Shown: piece by piece, positions 26,363 through 35,094 of the stretch
Numbering within the stretch: the stretch's first letter is position 1
Layout: each line of letters starts with the position of its first letter
From: CAZFVY01 sp964522665
Lineage (GTDB): Bacteria > Verrucomicrobiota > Verrucomicrobiia > Limisphaerales > CAZFVY01
Direction of reading: 5' to 3'
Assembly (NCBI GenBank): GCA_964522665.1
Contig: CAZFVY010000069.1
Span: 1 to 38,844 of the forward strand
DNA length: 38,844 bases
Notes under the pieces: generated by a model
Database searches by the model: none
Seen by the model: the letters and a program-made list of their open reading frames with translations, nothing else
Told to the model about the DNA's origin: nothing
Position numbers and translations under genes: made by a program

Positions 26363-28713
26363 ACGAAATGATCCAAACCTTGAACCAGGCTTCATCCTGG
26401 TGGTGGTTCAACCTCACGCACGCCGCGTGGCAATCCGCCTTGCTCGCCGCCGCGGTCCTGGCCTTGGCGCGGTTCGGCCGCCGCTGGCCCGCTCCATGGC
26501 GCCACTCGCTTTTGCTCCTGGCGCTCTTGAAATTCGCCATCCCCCCGTGCGTGCCCAGCCCATCAGGTCTCTTTAGCATGGCCGGCCCGCTCGTCCAGCC
26601 TCCGCGGCCAGCCTGGCGCGAGGCGCCGCAGCTTGCTCCGTTGGCCCCCGTCGCGCCTCGGCTCAGCGAACTTAATCAGTTGCCGCCGACTCAGTCGCCT
26701 GGCGCGGAAGGTCTCGAATTGAACTCGCCTAATCCGGCGCTGCAATCGACGCGAGACGCGAAACGTGATCTCTCTGCGCCCTTCGAGCCGCTGGATTGGC
26801 GATCCTGGCTCTTTTTGATTTACCTGGGAGGGATCGGCGTCGGCGTCGCGCGCCTCGCGTTACAGGTCGCCTCTCTACGCGCGATGCTTCGCGGGGCCGA
26901 AAAAGTCGCGGATGAGCGGGTGGTGGCTTTATTCGCCCGGACCTGCGAGGCGTTGGAGTTGCGGTGTCCACCCCGCTTGCTCGTCTCCACAACGGCCGAT
27001 ACACCGCTCGCGGCAGGCGTCCTTGACCCGGCGATAATCCTTCCCGAAGCGACGCTCCGACGACTTTCGGCCGACGAGTTGCGGCCGGTCTTCACCCACG
27101 AGCTGGCCCATTTCCGGCGGCGCGACTTGTGGGTAAATTGGTTGCAAGTCTTTCTGCAACTGATCTGGTGGTTCAACCCGCTGCTCTGGGCGCTGAATAA
27201 CGCCCTGCGCCGCGCGCGGGAGGATTGTTGCGATGACGTCGTGTTGTCGCGCGGTCTGGCCACGAACGACGCCTACTGCGATATTCTGCTCCGCGCCGCC
27301 GCCGACCCGTCCGGCCCGCCACCCTCCGCGATTGCCCTCGCCTTGGCGGAGCGCTTGCACCCTTTGAGTCGCCGACTGCGGCGCATCTCCGACCAGTCAC
27401 TGGGCAGGATGCACCGGCTCTCCCTGGCCGGCATTTTGGTCGTAATCCTGGCGGGCGGAGTTCTGCTCCCGGGATTGAGAAGCGAGCCGGCGATTGATCG
27501 AACCGGGCCTCCGGGTTCGCCGGCGGACCTATTCCACCGTCTTGCCATCCGGGGCAATCTCGCGAAACGCTCGCAGGCGAAGCTGCTTGATCAATTTATT
27601 CACCTCCAGCCGGCCCCGGTTGCATTTTTGCAGGGACAAATGGAATCCCGAACTAAGACGAGAATCGAAGAATCGGCCGCGCTCCGTCGAAAAGCCATCT
27701 GGCTCACGGGACAGCTCGGTCCTGAGGCAAAAGCGGCGGTTCCCGCGCTCGCCAAGCTGCTGAACGATTCCGATCCGGCCGTCGCCCGCGAAGCCGCCGC
27801 GACTCTCGCCTCCATCGGCGCCCCTGCCGGGGAAGCGCTGCCAGCGCTATTGACCGCGCTAAAGAATCGTCTCTACGGCGCGGGGCCCGCGCTGGTCCGG
27901 ATCGCGCCGGATTCCCCGGTGGTTCTCGGCGCCTTGATCGAGGCGCTGGGAGATCGGGATTGCCCGTTTCGCGATCAATTGGTTTATCCGCTGGGCGGGC
28001 TGCGCTGCGACGCCGCGCGGGTCCGGGCGGCGCTGGTTTCGGCTCTGCATGACGAGGACGGCGGGGTGAAACGGGCCGCGGCGGTCGTGTTGGTCCAGTT
28101 GGGCGGCGACACCCGCGAGGCAAACGACGTTCTCCATTCGGCCCGGGCCAACTTTTACGCGCTCTCCGCGATGACGAAGATCGGACCAGCCGCCCAGCCG
28201 ATGCTTCCCGCGCTGCTTGACAGCATGAAAGGCCCGGACACGCGTTACCGCCTCCTCGCGGCAAATGCCCTCTGGCGGATCGATCCGACCCAAACCGCGC
28301 TAAGCGTATCGCTGCTCGCCGAAGGGATCCGGCGGCCCGAAAACGAATCGACCGAGCAGGTCTATTTCGTTTCCCGCGCGCTGGGTGAAATCGGCCCGTC
28401 CGCCCGCGCCGCGGCGCCCGCGCTCCGGCGGGTCGTGGCGGACTATCGCGATTGGCCGCGCTGGACCGCTGCCGCCGCCCTTTGCCAAATCGATCCGACC
28501 GAGAGGCGAAAACTCCTACCCGAAATCATTTCGGCCACCAAGGATACCGATCGCCTCGACCGTGTGTCCCTGGTCCGCACCCTCGGCGAACTCGGCCCCG
28601 TCGCCAAGTCTGCGGCGCCAGCGCTTCACGTCATCGCCGAAACGGGCGAACCGGAGCTTCGCCCCGCCGCCACCGCCGCGCTGGCGAAGATCGAACCGCC
28701 AAATTCCCTTTGA
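26359..28713 (+). CDS. M56 (BlaR1-type) membrane metallopeptidase with C-terminal HEAT-like repeats
   Basis: A 784-residue sensor-type protein. The first third is a BlaR1/MecR1-like M56 peptidase: membrane segments near 15-35, 45-65 and 147-170, then the zinc motif HELAH (247-251) followed by WWFNPLLWALNNALRRAREDCCDD, and a further membrane segment near 353-372. Where BlaR1 carries a penicillin-sensing domain, this protein has about 340 residues of HEAT/PBS-type repeats (GQLGPEAKAAVPALAKLLND, TLASIGAPAGEALPALLTAL, ALGEIGPSARAAAPALRRVV). These repeats should bind proteins or ligands outside the membrane. A GGAG site lies five bases before the ATG, which overlaps the blaI stop. Likely relieves BlaI repression on an unknown cue. 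Confidence 0.9.
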   Translation: MNEMIQTLNQASSWWWFNLTHAAWQSALLAAAVLALARFGRRWPAPWRHSLLLLALLKFAIPPCVPSPSGLFSMAGPLVQPPRPAWREAPQLAPLAPVAPRLSELNQLPPTQSPGAEGLELNSPNPALQSTRDAKRDLSAPFEPLDWRSWLFLIYLGGIGVGVARLALQVASLRAMLRGAEKVADERVVALFARTCEALELRCPPRLLVSTTADTPLAAGVLDPAIILPEATLRRLSADELRPVFTHELAHFRRRDLWVNWLQVFLQLIWWFNPLLWALNNALRRAREDCCDDVVLSRGLATNDAYCDILLRAAADPSGPPPSAIALALAERLHPLSRRLRRISDQSLGRMHRLSLAGILVVILAGGVLLPGLRSEPAIDRTGPPGSPADLFHRLAIRGNLAKRSQAKLLDQFIHLQPAPVAFLQGQMESRTKTRIEESAALRRKAIWLTGQLGPEAKAAVPALAKLLNDSDPAVAREAAATLASIGAPAGEALPALLTALKNRLYGAGPALVRIAPDSPVVLGALIEALGDRDCPFRDQLVYPLGGLRCDAARVRAALVSALHDEDGGVKRAAAVVLVQLGGDTREANDVLHSARANFYALSAMTKIGPAAQPMLPALLDSMKGPDTRYRLLAANALWRIDPTQTALSVSLLAEGIRRPENESTEQVYFVSRALGEIGPSARAAAPALRRVVADYRDWPRWTAAAALCQIDPTERRKLLPEIISATKDTDRLDRVSLVRTLGELGPVAKSAAPALHVIAETGEPELRPAATAALAKIEPPNSL

Positions 28714-28887
28714 TGGTTCCGAAGACCGGATCGTCGGCATTCATGCCACCGCTCCCGGTTTGAGCGCAACCTTGCGCTCGCGCACGGCCTTCGTTCGGAC
28801 CCGCGCGCCAAACTTAATCGACCTTGGTCGCCCATCCAATTCTGCCATTGCGGCGGCCAAGCCGTTTGCCCAATATCCGCCGCCTAT

Positions 28888-31797
28888 ATGGCAATTGGCC
28901 GAAAGCAATACCCCTTCGACTTGATCGAAGCAAAATGGCAGCGAATTTGGGACGACCAGCAGACGTTCCGGGCGTGGAACCCAGGTGAACAAATCCCGGC
29001 GACGCATCCGTTCGCCCGCCGGCACCAGACGCTGCCGCCGAAGTATTATATCCTCGATATGTTCCCCTACCCGTCGGGCGCCGGCCTCCATGTCGGCCAT
29101 CCTGAGGGCTACACCGCCACCGACATTCTCGCCCGGTACAAACGCGCGCGGGGATTCAACGTCCTTCACCCGATGGGCTGGGACGCATTCGGCCTGCCGG
29201 CGGAACAATATGCGATCAAGACCGGCCAGCACCCGCGCCAGACCACGGTGGCGAATATCGCGACCTTCAAACGCCAAATCAAAGCGCTCGGTTTCAGCTA
29301 CGATTGGACGCGCGAGATCGACACCACCGATCCGAAATACTTTAAGTGGACGCAGACGATTTTCCTGAAGCTGTATGACGCGTGGTTCAACCCGGTTACG
29401 AATCGCGCCGAACCCATCGGGACGCTGCCCTACCCGCCCGAAGTTGCCACGGAGGAGGCAAAGCGGGCCTTTCGCGACAGCAAACGGCTGGCCTACGTCG
29501 CCGAGGCTCCGGTCAATTGGTGCCCGGCGCTCGGGACGGTTCTGTCGAACGAGGAGGTCATCGACGGCAAGAGTGAGGTTGGCGGTTTTCCGGTGATTCG
29601 TCGGCCGATGCGGCAATGGATGCTGCGCATCACCGCCTTCGCCGAACGCCTCCTGACGGACCTCGAGACGATCGACTGGAGCGACTCGCTCAAGGAGATG
29701 CAGCGCAACTGGATTGGCCGGTCAGAAGGCGCCGAGGTTGTCTTCACGGTCGCGGATTCCACGGCTCAGATCACGGTGTTTACGACCCGCCCCGACACGC
29801 TCTTCGGCGCCACCTATATGGTCTTGGCGCCCGAGCTGGGGTTGGTGGATCAAATCGCCCCGGCGGCTTGGCCCGCGGGAACGCCCGGTCGCTGGCAAGG
29901 GACGGACGCGGCCAACGCCGCGACCCCCGCCGCCGCCATTCGCGCGTATCGAGCGTTTACCGCGTCCAAGAGCGATCTCGAACGCACCGAGTTGGCGAAG
30001 GAAAAGACCGGGGTCTTCACCGGCGCCTTCGCGATCAATCCCGTCAATGGCGAACGGATTCCGATCTGGATTGCCGACTACGTTTTGGCCACGTACGGGA
30101 CGGGCGCGATCATGGCGGTCCCGGCCCATGACGCGCGGGACGGCGAGTTCGCGCGGGAATATGAACTGCCGATTCGACCGGTCGTCCAAGCTCCCGCCGG
30201 CGCCGAATCGATCGGTTTCGTCGGCGACGGCGTCGCGATCAACTCTGGATTTCTCACCGGGCTGCCGACGCCGGAGGCGAAAAAACAAATCACCAATTGG
30301 TTGGAAGAGCGCGGCGTCGGGCGCAAAACGATCAACTACAAGTTGCGCGACTGGCTTTTCAGCCGCCAGCGGTACTGGGGTGAGCCGTTTCCGATCGTTT
30401 GGAAGGACGGTCATCACGAAGCGGTTTCGGCGTCACTGTTGCCCCTGCTGCCGCCCGAAATGAGCGAGTTTCGCCCGACGGAATCGGGCGAGCCGCCGTT
30501 GGCGCGGGCCAAGGAATGGGTCCATTTGCCCGACGGCGCGCTGCGTGAGACCAACACGATGCCCCAATGGGCCGGCAGTTGCTGGTATTACCTGCGGTTC
30601 ATCGATCCTCACAATGATAGCGCCTTCTGTGACCCGGCGACCGAACGCTATTGGATGACATCGGCGATTGCCGCCAGTTCGCCATCGTCATCCGCGCCCG
30701 TCGCTGCCGGAGTGGACCTCTACGTGGGCGGCGCCGAGCACGCGGTCCTGCACCTGCTTTACGCTCGGTTCTGGCACAAGGCCCTCTACGATCTTGGGCA
30801 GGTCTCGACCGCGGAACCATTCTTCAAGCTGGTTAACCAGGGCTTGGTCCTCGGCGAACTGGAGTTCCGGGTTTACCGCGACGAAGCCGGCAAGCCGGTT
30901 TCGCTTCCGGACGTGGGCGCGAATTCGAAGCTTTCATCCGAGCGGCTCGCGGAGACTGAGGTCGAAAAGCGCGGCGCCGCCTTTGTCTTGAAAAGCGATC
31001 CCACGATTGTCGTGGAGGCGAAGGCGTTCAAGATGTCGAAGTCGCGCGGCAACGTCGTGAACCCGGACGACATTCTGGCCGAGTATGGCGCCGACGCGTT
31101 CCGCCTCTACGAGATGTTCATGGGGCCGCTCTCGGACTCGAAGCCGTGGAATACCAAAGGCGTCGAAGGTGTCTATCGTTTCCTGGGCCGGGTCTGGCGA
31201 TTATTCACCGACGAAACAAGCGAGACCGAATTCGAACAAGCCGTCACCGCCGATCCCTCCGCTGGCGTCGGTCAACTTGCCTCAGTCAAACTGCACCCGG
31301 CGATCCAGGACGCGCCCGCGTCGCCATCTCAGTTGAAGGCGCTGCACGCCTGCATCAAGAAGGTCACCGAAGACCTCGAAGGGATGCGCTTCAATACCGC
31401 GATTTCGGCGCTGATGGTGTTCACAAATGAAGCGACCGGCTGGGAAACCCGGTCGCGCGAGGCGCTGCGCCAGTTTCTTATGCTCCTGCAGCCGCTGGCG
31501 CCGCATTTGGCAGAGGAGTTGAACGCCCGGCTCGCCGGCGCCCGCCCGGTGGACACGCTCGCCTACGAGCCTTGGCCAGCCTACGACCCAGCGCTGCTCG
31601 TCGAGGCCACGATCGAAATTCCCGTGCAGGTGAACGGGAAATTGCGCGACGTAATTGTCGTTGCCAGCGACGCGACTCCCGCGCAAATTGAAGCCGCCGC
31701 CAAGGCCAGTGAAAAAGCGCTCGCGTTCATGGATGGCAAGTCGATTAAAAAAGTAGTCGTCGTGCCGAAAAAACTGGTCAACATTGTGGTTGGGTAA
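28888..31797 (+). CDS. leuS: Leucyl-tRNA synthetase
   Basis: A 969-residue class I synthetase, longer than the roughly 860 residues of the E. coli enzyme. The HIGH-type signature HVGH is at 68-71 and KMSKS at 715-719. An editing (CP1) domain covers the middle (TTRPDTLFGATYMVLAPE, then GTGAIMAVPAHDARD). Unusual is an Ala/Ser/Pro-rich insertion at about 591-608, inside the catalytic core between YWM and VDLYVGGAEHAVLHLLYARFW, where most enzymes run straight on. A second extension lies before KMSKS (about 660-712), likely the leucyl-specific region. The start follows the M56 gene after 174 bases. No Shine-Dalgarno site precedes it. Confidence 0.97.
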   Translation: MAIGRKQYPFDLIEAKWQRIWDDQQTFRAWNPGEQIPATHPFARRHQTLPPKYYILDMFPYPSGAGLHVGHPEGYTATDILARYKRARGFNVLHPMGWDAFGLPAEQYAIKTGQHPRQTTVANIATFKRQIKALGFSYDWTREIDTTDPKYFKWTQTIFLKLYDAWFNPVTNRAEPIGTLPYPPEVATEEAKRAFRDSKRLAYVAEAPVNWCPALGTVLSNEEVIDGKSEVGGFPVIRRPMRQWMLRITAFAERLLTDLETIDWSDSLKEMQRNWIGRSEGAEVVFTVADSTAQITVFTTRPDTLFGATYMVLAPELGLVDQIAPAAWPAGTPGRWQGTDAANAATPAAAIRAYRAFTASKSDLERTELAKEKTGVFTGAFAINPVNGERIPIWIADYVLATYGTGAIMAVPAHDARDGEFAREYELPIRPVVQAPAGAESIGFVGDGVAINSGFLTGLPTPEAKKQITNWLEERGVGRKTINYKLRDWLFSRQRYWGEPFPIVWKDGHHEAVSASLLPLLPPEMSEFRPTESGEPPLARAKEWVHLPDGALRETNTMPQWAGSCWYYLRFIDPHNDSAFCDPATERYWMTSAIAASSPSSSAPVAAGVDLYVGGAEHAVLHLLYARFWHKALYDLGQVSTAEPFFKLVNQGLVLGELEFRVYRDEAGKPVSLPDVGANSKLSSERLAETEVEKRGAAFVLKSDPTIVVEAKAFKMSKSRGNVVNPDDILAEYGADAFRLYEMFMGPLSDSKPWNTKGVEGVYRFLGRVWRLFTDETSETEFEQAVTADPSAGVGQLASVKLHPAIQDAPASPSQLKALHACIKKVTEDLEGMRFNTAISALMVFTNEATGWETRSREALRQFLMLLQPLAPHLAEELNARLAGARPVDTLAYEPWPAYDPALLVEATIEIPVQVNGKLRDVIVVASDATPAQIEAAAKASEKALAFMDGKSIKKVVVVPKKLVNIVVG

Positions 31798-31818
31798 AAA
31801 ATCGTTTAGTGTGCGTTG

Positions 31819-31950
31819 ATGAAGCGTCTGACCAAACAGGAGCAAACCGTGCTTTGCGTCGTGTTCGGCCTGCTGTTGACCGGCTGGGCGGTCAAAGCCT
31901 ATCGGACCGCGAATCCCCGTGTGACGGTGAATTTGCCTAGCAAACCTTAA
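31819..31950 (+). CDS. 43-residue single-span membrane protein
   Basis: A short frame, MKRLTKQEQTVLCVVFGLLL, continuing TGWAVKAYRTANPRVTVNLPSKP. A charged N-terminus is followed by one membrane segment (about 10-26) and a basic tail, typical of a small inner-membrane protein. It fits neatly between leuS (21 bases upstream) and the Minf_1886 gene (five bases downstream). The pattern LTKQEQTVLCVVFGLLLTGWAVKAYR resembles, from memory, the N-terminal segment of verrucomicrobial ComEA-like proteins, so it may be a free-standing or shortened version of that anchor. Function unknown. Confidence 0.6.
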   Translation: MKRLTKQEQTVLCVVFGLLLTGWAVKAYRTANPRVTVNLPSKP

Positions 31951-31955
31951 AGCCA

Positions 31956-32402
31956 ATGCAAGCCCCCGATTTCGACCAAGTTCTGGAACAAATCATTGCC
32001 AAAGACCCGCGCTACCACCGCGACGCCTATATTTTCGTCAAGGAAGCGCTCGACTTCACCCAGAAGCTCGCCGGCAAAGCCAACAAAACGGAAACCCGCC
32101 ACGTGACGGCGGCCGAATTGCTCGAGGGCATTCGCCAGTACGCCTTGAAGCTCTTCGGCCCGATGGCCCTGACGGTCCTCAACGAGTGGGGCGTGCGCTC
32201 GGGAGAGGATTTTGGCGAAATCGTTTTCAACCTGGTGGACAATAAATCGCTCGCTAAAAACGAAAAAGACGACCGGGCCGATTTCAAAGTCGCCTACGAT
32301 TTTCACGACGCCTTTCGCAAGCCATTCCTCCCTTCCCGCCCGCCCCTGCCGCCGATGCCGGAGCCAAAGGAAAGCGGCGGCCAGCCGACCAAGGCCAAAT
32401 AA
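31956..32402 (+). CDS. Minf_1886 family protein
   Basis: A 148-residue protein of a small conserved family named after a Methylacidiphilum infernorum gene and found mainly in Verrucomicrobiota and Planctomycetes. Characteristic stretches are ILAKDPRYHRDAYIFVKEAL-like (residues 13-32 here, with IIAKDPRY), HVTAAELLEGIRQYALKLFGPMA and VLNEWGVRSGEDFGEIVFNLV. No function has been shown. It has no signal peptide or membrane segment, and ends in a Pro-rich tail. It follows the micro-ORF by five bases and precedes the M16 peptidase by 73 bases; probably one transcript. Confidence 0.9.
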   Translation: MQAPDFDQVLEQIIAKDPRYHRDAYIFVKEALDFTQKLAGKANKTETRHVTAAELLEGIRQYALKLFGPMALTVLNEWGVRSGEDFGEIVFNLVDNKSLAKNEKDDRADFKVAYDFHDAFRKPFLPSRPPLPPMPEPKESGGQPTKAK

Positions 32403-32475
32403 CTTCGCACGGTTGGCGGCGCCGAACCATGAAGCGCGTCGCTTTCGATTCGAACCCGTCCGTCTAGCCGAAAAT

Positions 32476-35064
32476 ATGCATCATACCCCCAGCTATCAAC
32501 CCGTCGCGCGCCCGCTCGGCGTCGAATCGCCGGAGCTTCCGTCGCAACCGGACGGGGTTCGGCTCACGACGCTGCCCAACGGTTTGACCCTCATCGTCCG
32601 CGAAGACCACAGCGCGCCGGTCGTGTCCGCGCAGGCATGGTGCCGCGCGGGGAGCGTGGACGAGGGGAAATGGCTCGGCGCCGGACTCTCGCACGTGCTC
32701 GAACACATGCTGTTCAAGGGCACCGCCACGCGCGGCCTCGGCCAGATCGAGCAGACCGTCCACGACGCGGGCGGCACGATGAACGCCTATACTTCGTTCG
32801 ATCGGACGGTGTATTGGATCGACGTGCCGGATACCGGCGCCTCCGTGGCCATCGATATCCTGTGCGACATCATGCAGCATGCCACGCTGCCCGAAGAAGA
32901 ATTGGGGAAGGAAATGGACGTGATCCGCCGGGAAATGGACATGTACCAGGACGATCCTGGGCGCCGCTCCAGCCGCCGGCTATTCGAGGTCGCCTACACC
33001 GTCAGCCCGTATCGTTTTACGATCATTGGTTATCCGGACATTTTTGACGAGCTGAAGCGCGAAGACATCCTCGGTTATTATCGCGACAAGTATATTCCCA
33101 ATAACGTGTTTCTCGTGGTCGTCGGCGACGTGCGAGCCGAAACGGTCGAAGCGCAGATCATGGAACACTTCGGGAAAGCCAAGTCCCGCCCGGTTCCCGC
33201 CGTCGTCCTCCCGGTCGAACCGCGTCAGATCGCCAGCCGCGAAATCATCGAGGAGGCCCCAATTCAACTGGGACACTTCCACATGAGCTGGCACATCCCG
33301 GAAATCCGGCACCCCGACCTGCCAGCGCTCGAAGTCCTGGCCACGCTGCTCGGCAGTGGACGAAGTTCCCGGCTCTACCAACAAGTGCGCGAGCGGTCCG
33401 GCCTGGTTCATTCCGTCAACGCCTGGACGTACAGCCCGGGGCATCCCGGCCTGATCGGCGTGAGCGCCGTGGTGGACGCGGATAAGTTCCCCGCCGCGCG
33501 CGTGGCCATCCTGGCGGAATTCGAGGCGATGAAAGAGGCTGAGGTTTCGGACGAAGAACTCGGCAAGGCCGTGAAACAATTCACCGCCGGGGCGCTCTCC
33601 ACGCGCAAAACGATGCACGGGCAGGCCCAAGACCTGGGCGGCAATTGGATGGTCGCGGGCGATCTCAATTTCTCCGCCCGCTTCCTCGCCGCCGCCACCC
33701 GAGTTACCGGCGCGGATCTGCGTCGCGTCGCCCGCCAATACCTGACCGTGGAAAACCGGACGCTTTACGCCCTGTTGCCGTCCGGCGCCGCCCCCAAAAC
33801 CACGGCCGTTCCAGAGTTGCTCAGCGCGCACGAAATTAAGAAAATCGAACTGCCGAATGGGCTGCGGTTGTTGCTCAAGGAGGATCACCGGCTGCCGTTC
33901 GTCCAGTTCCGGGCGGTTTTTCGCGGCGGCGTCGCGGTCGAGTCCGCCGCCAACGCGGGCCTTACCCAACTCGCCTCGCGCATACTGCTCAAGGGGACCC
34001 AACGGAGGTCCAGCGAGCAGATCGCCCACGAAATCGAATCAATTGGCGGCAGCATCGACACCTACGGCGGCAACAACAGTTTTGGCGTCAGCGCGGAAGT
34101 ATTGAGCGGCGATTTTGATCTTGGGCTCGATTTATTCGCCGACGTTTTATTGCATCCAGCGTTCCCGGCGCCCGCGCTCGAGCGCGAGCGCGAGGTTCAG
34201 CTCGCCGCCATTCGGGCGCAAAAGGATCAGGTGTTCCAAACCGGGCTGCGCGCCCTGCGCCGAACGCTTTTTGGCGACATTGGCTACGGCTTGGATACGT
34301 CCGGCGTTGAGGCGAGCGTCAACTCTGTGCAAGTCGGCGATTTGAACGCTTTTCACCAACAATGGGTCGCGCCGCGGAACTGCGTCATTGCGATCTACGG
34401 CGACATCCGGCCGGAGCAAGTCAAGCAGGCGGTCGAGCGGCATTTTGGGACGTGGCCGGCCGCCGGCGCGGCGCCGACCATCGTAGCGTCTCCGCGGCGG
34501 GTTACCGCCGCCACGCGCGTCAACGAGGTCCTCGACAAGAAGCAGTCCGTCATTCTGGTCGGCTTTCTCGGCGGTTCTCTCCGAGAGACCGATCGGTTCG
34601 CGCTGGAGGTTCTGCAGGAGACCTGCAGTGATCTAGGCTCCCGTCTCTTCCAACGCATTCGCGATGAACTTGGCCTCGCGTATTACGTCGGCGCGCAGAA
34701 CTTCCTCGGCTGGACGCCGGGGTATTTTGCGTTTTACGCCGGCACCGCGCCCGACAAGCTCGCGCAGGTGGAACACGAGGTCGTCAAGGAGGTCGAATCA
34801 TTGCGCGCCTCCGGCATTACGGCCGAGGAATTAAAGCGGTCAAAAGCCAAAATCATTGGACATCGAAAAATTAGCCGACAGGAATTGGGTGGTTTGGCGA
34901 TGACGACCGCGCTCGATGAGCTGTACGGCCTCGGGTACGACAATAATTTCCGCGATGACGCCGCCTATGAGGAAGTCACCTTGGAGCAAGTCCGGGCCGT
35001 AGCGCAGAAGTATCTGGACTTGGAGAGCGTCGTGATCGCGACCGCCGGCCCGAAGCCGGAATAA
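32476..35064 (+). CDS. M16-family zinc peptidase, fused active and inactive halves
   Basis: An 862-residue protein with two M16 (insulinase/MPP-like) units in one chain. The first unit has the inverted zinc motif HVLEH (H73, E76, H77) and the third ligand E153 in IRREMDMYQDDP, so it should be active. In the second unit the equivalent stretch reads GLTQLASRILLKGT: His, Glu and His are replaced by Gln, Ser and Arg, so this half is non-catalytic, as in the MPP alpha subunit. Many bacteria encode the two halves as separate neighbouring genes. No signal peptide is visible from the ATG at 32476, so export is uncertain; the frame stays open upstream across the Minf_1886 gene but that part is not conserved. 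Confidence 0.93.
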   Translation: MHHTPSYQPVARPLGVESPELPSQPDGVRLTTLPNGLTLIVREDHSAPVVSAQAWCRAGSVDEGKWLGAGLSHVLEHMLFKGTATRGLGQIEQTVHDAGGTMNAYTSFDRTVYWIDVPDTGASVAIDILCDIMQHATLPEEELGKEMDVIRREMDMYQDDPGRRSSRRLFEVAYTVSPYRFTIIGYPDIFDELKREDILGYYRDKYIPNNVFLVVVGDVRAETVEAQIMEHFGKAKSRPVPAVVLPVEPRQIASREIIEEAPIQLGHFHMSWHIPEIRHPDLPALEVLATLLGSGRSSRLYQQVRERSGLVHSVNAWTYSPGHPGLIGVSAVVDADKFPAARVAILAEFEAMKEAEVSDEELGKAVKQFTAGALSTRKTMHGQAQDLGGNWMVAGDLNFSARFLAAATRVTGADLRRVARQYLTVENRTLYALLPSGAAPKTTAVPELLSAHEIKKIELPNGLRLLLKEDHRLPFVQFRAVFRGGVAVESAANAGLTQLASRILLKGTQRRSSEQIAHEIESIGGSIDTYGGNNSFGVSAEVLSGDFDLGLDLFADVLLHPAFPAPALEREREVQLAAIRAQKDQVFQTGLRALRRTLFGDIGYGLDTSGVEASVNSVQVGDLNAFHQQWVAPRNCVIAIYGDIRPEQVKQAVERHFGTWPAAGAAPTIVASPRRVTAATRVNEVLDKKQSVILVGFLGGSLRETDRFALEVLQETCSDLGSRLFQRIRDELGLAYYVGAQNFLGWTPGYFAFYAGTAPDKLAQVEHEVVKEVESLRASGITAEELKRSKAKIIGHRKISRQELGGLAMTTALDELYGLGYDNNFRDDAAYEEVTLEQVRAVAQKYLDLESVVIATAGPKPE

Positions 35065-35068
35065 CCTG

Positions 35069-35093
35069 GCGTCAGCGCGGCCGCCGCGCCACG
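35069..35093. terminator. Hairpin in the convergent M16/LarA gap
   Basis: GCGCGG-CCG-CCGCGC (35075-35089) is a perfect 6-bp GC stem, extended by an outer GCGT/ACGC pairing. It fills the 30-base gap between two convergent genes and could end transcription from both sides. No T-run follows, so it is not a textbook intrinsic terminator. Confidence 0.4.
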
Positions 35094-35094
35094 C

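Noticed and set aside
28885..28890. TATATG as a -10 box for leuS
   Set aside because: It contains the start codon itself and the nearest -35-like TTGCCC is only 13 bases away.
29722..30417. A 231-codon minus-strand frame inside leuS
   Set aside because: Antisense to the editing domain, no motif.
32212..32475. N-terminal extension of the M16 protein
   Set aside because: It overlaps the Minf_1886 gene in another frame and shows no signal peptide or M16 content.
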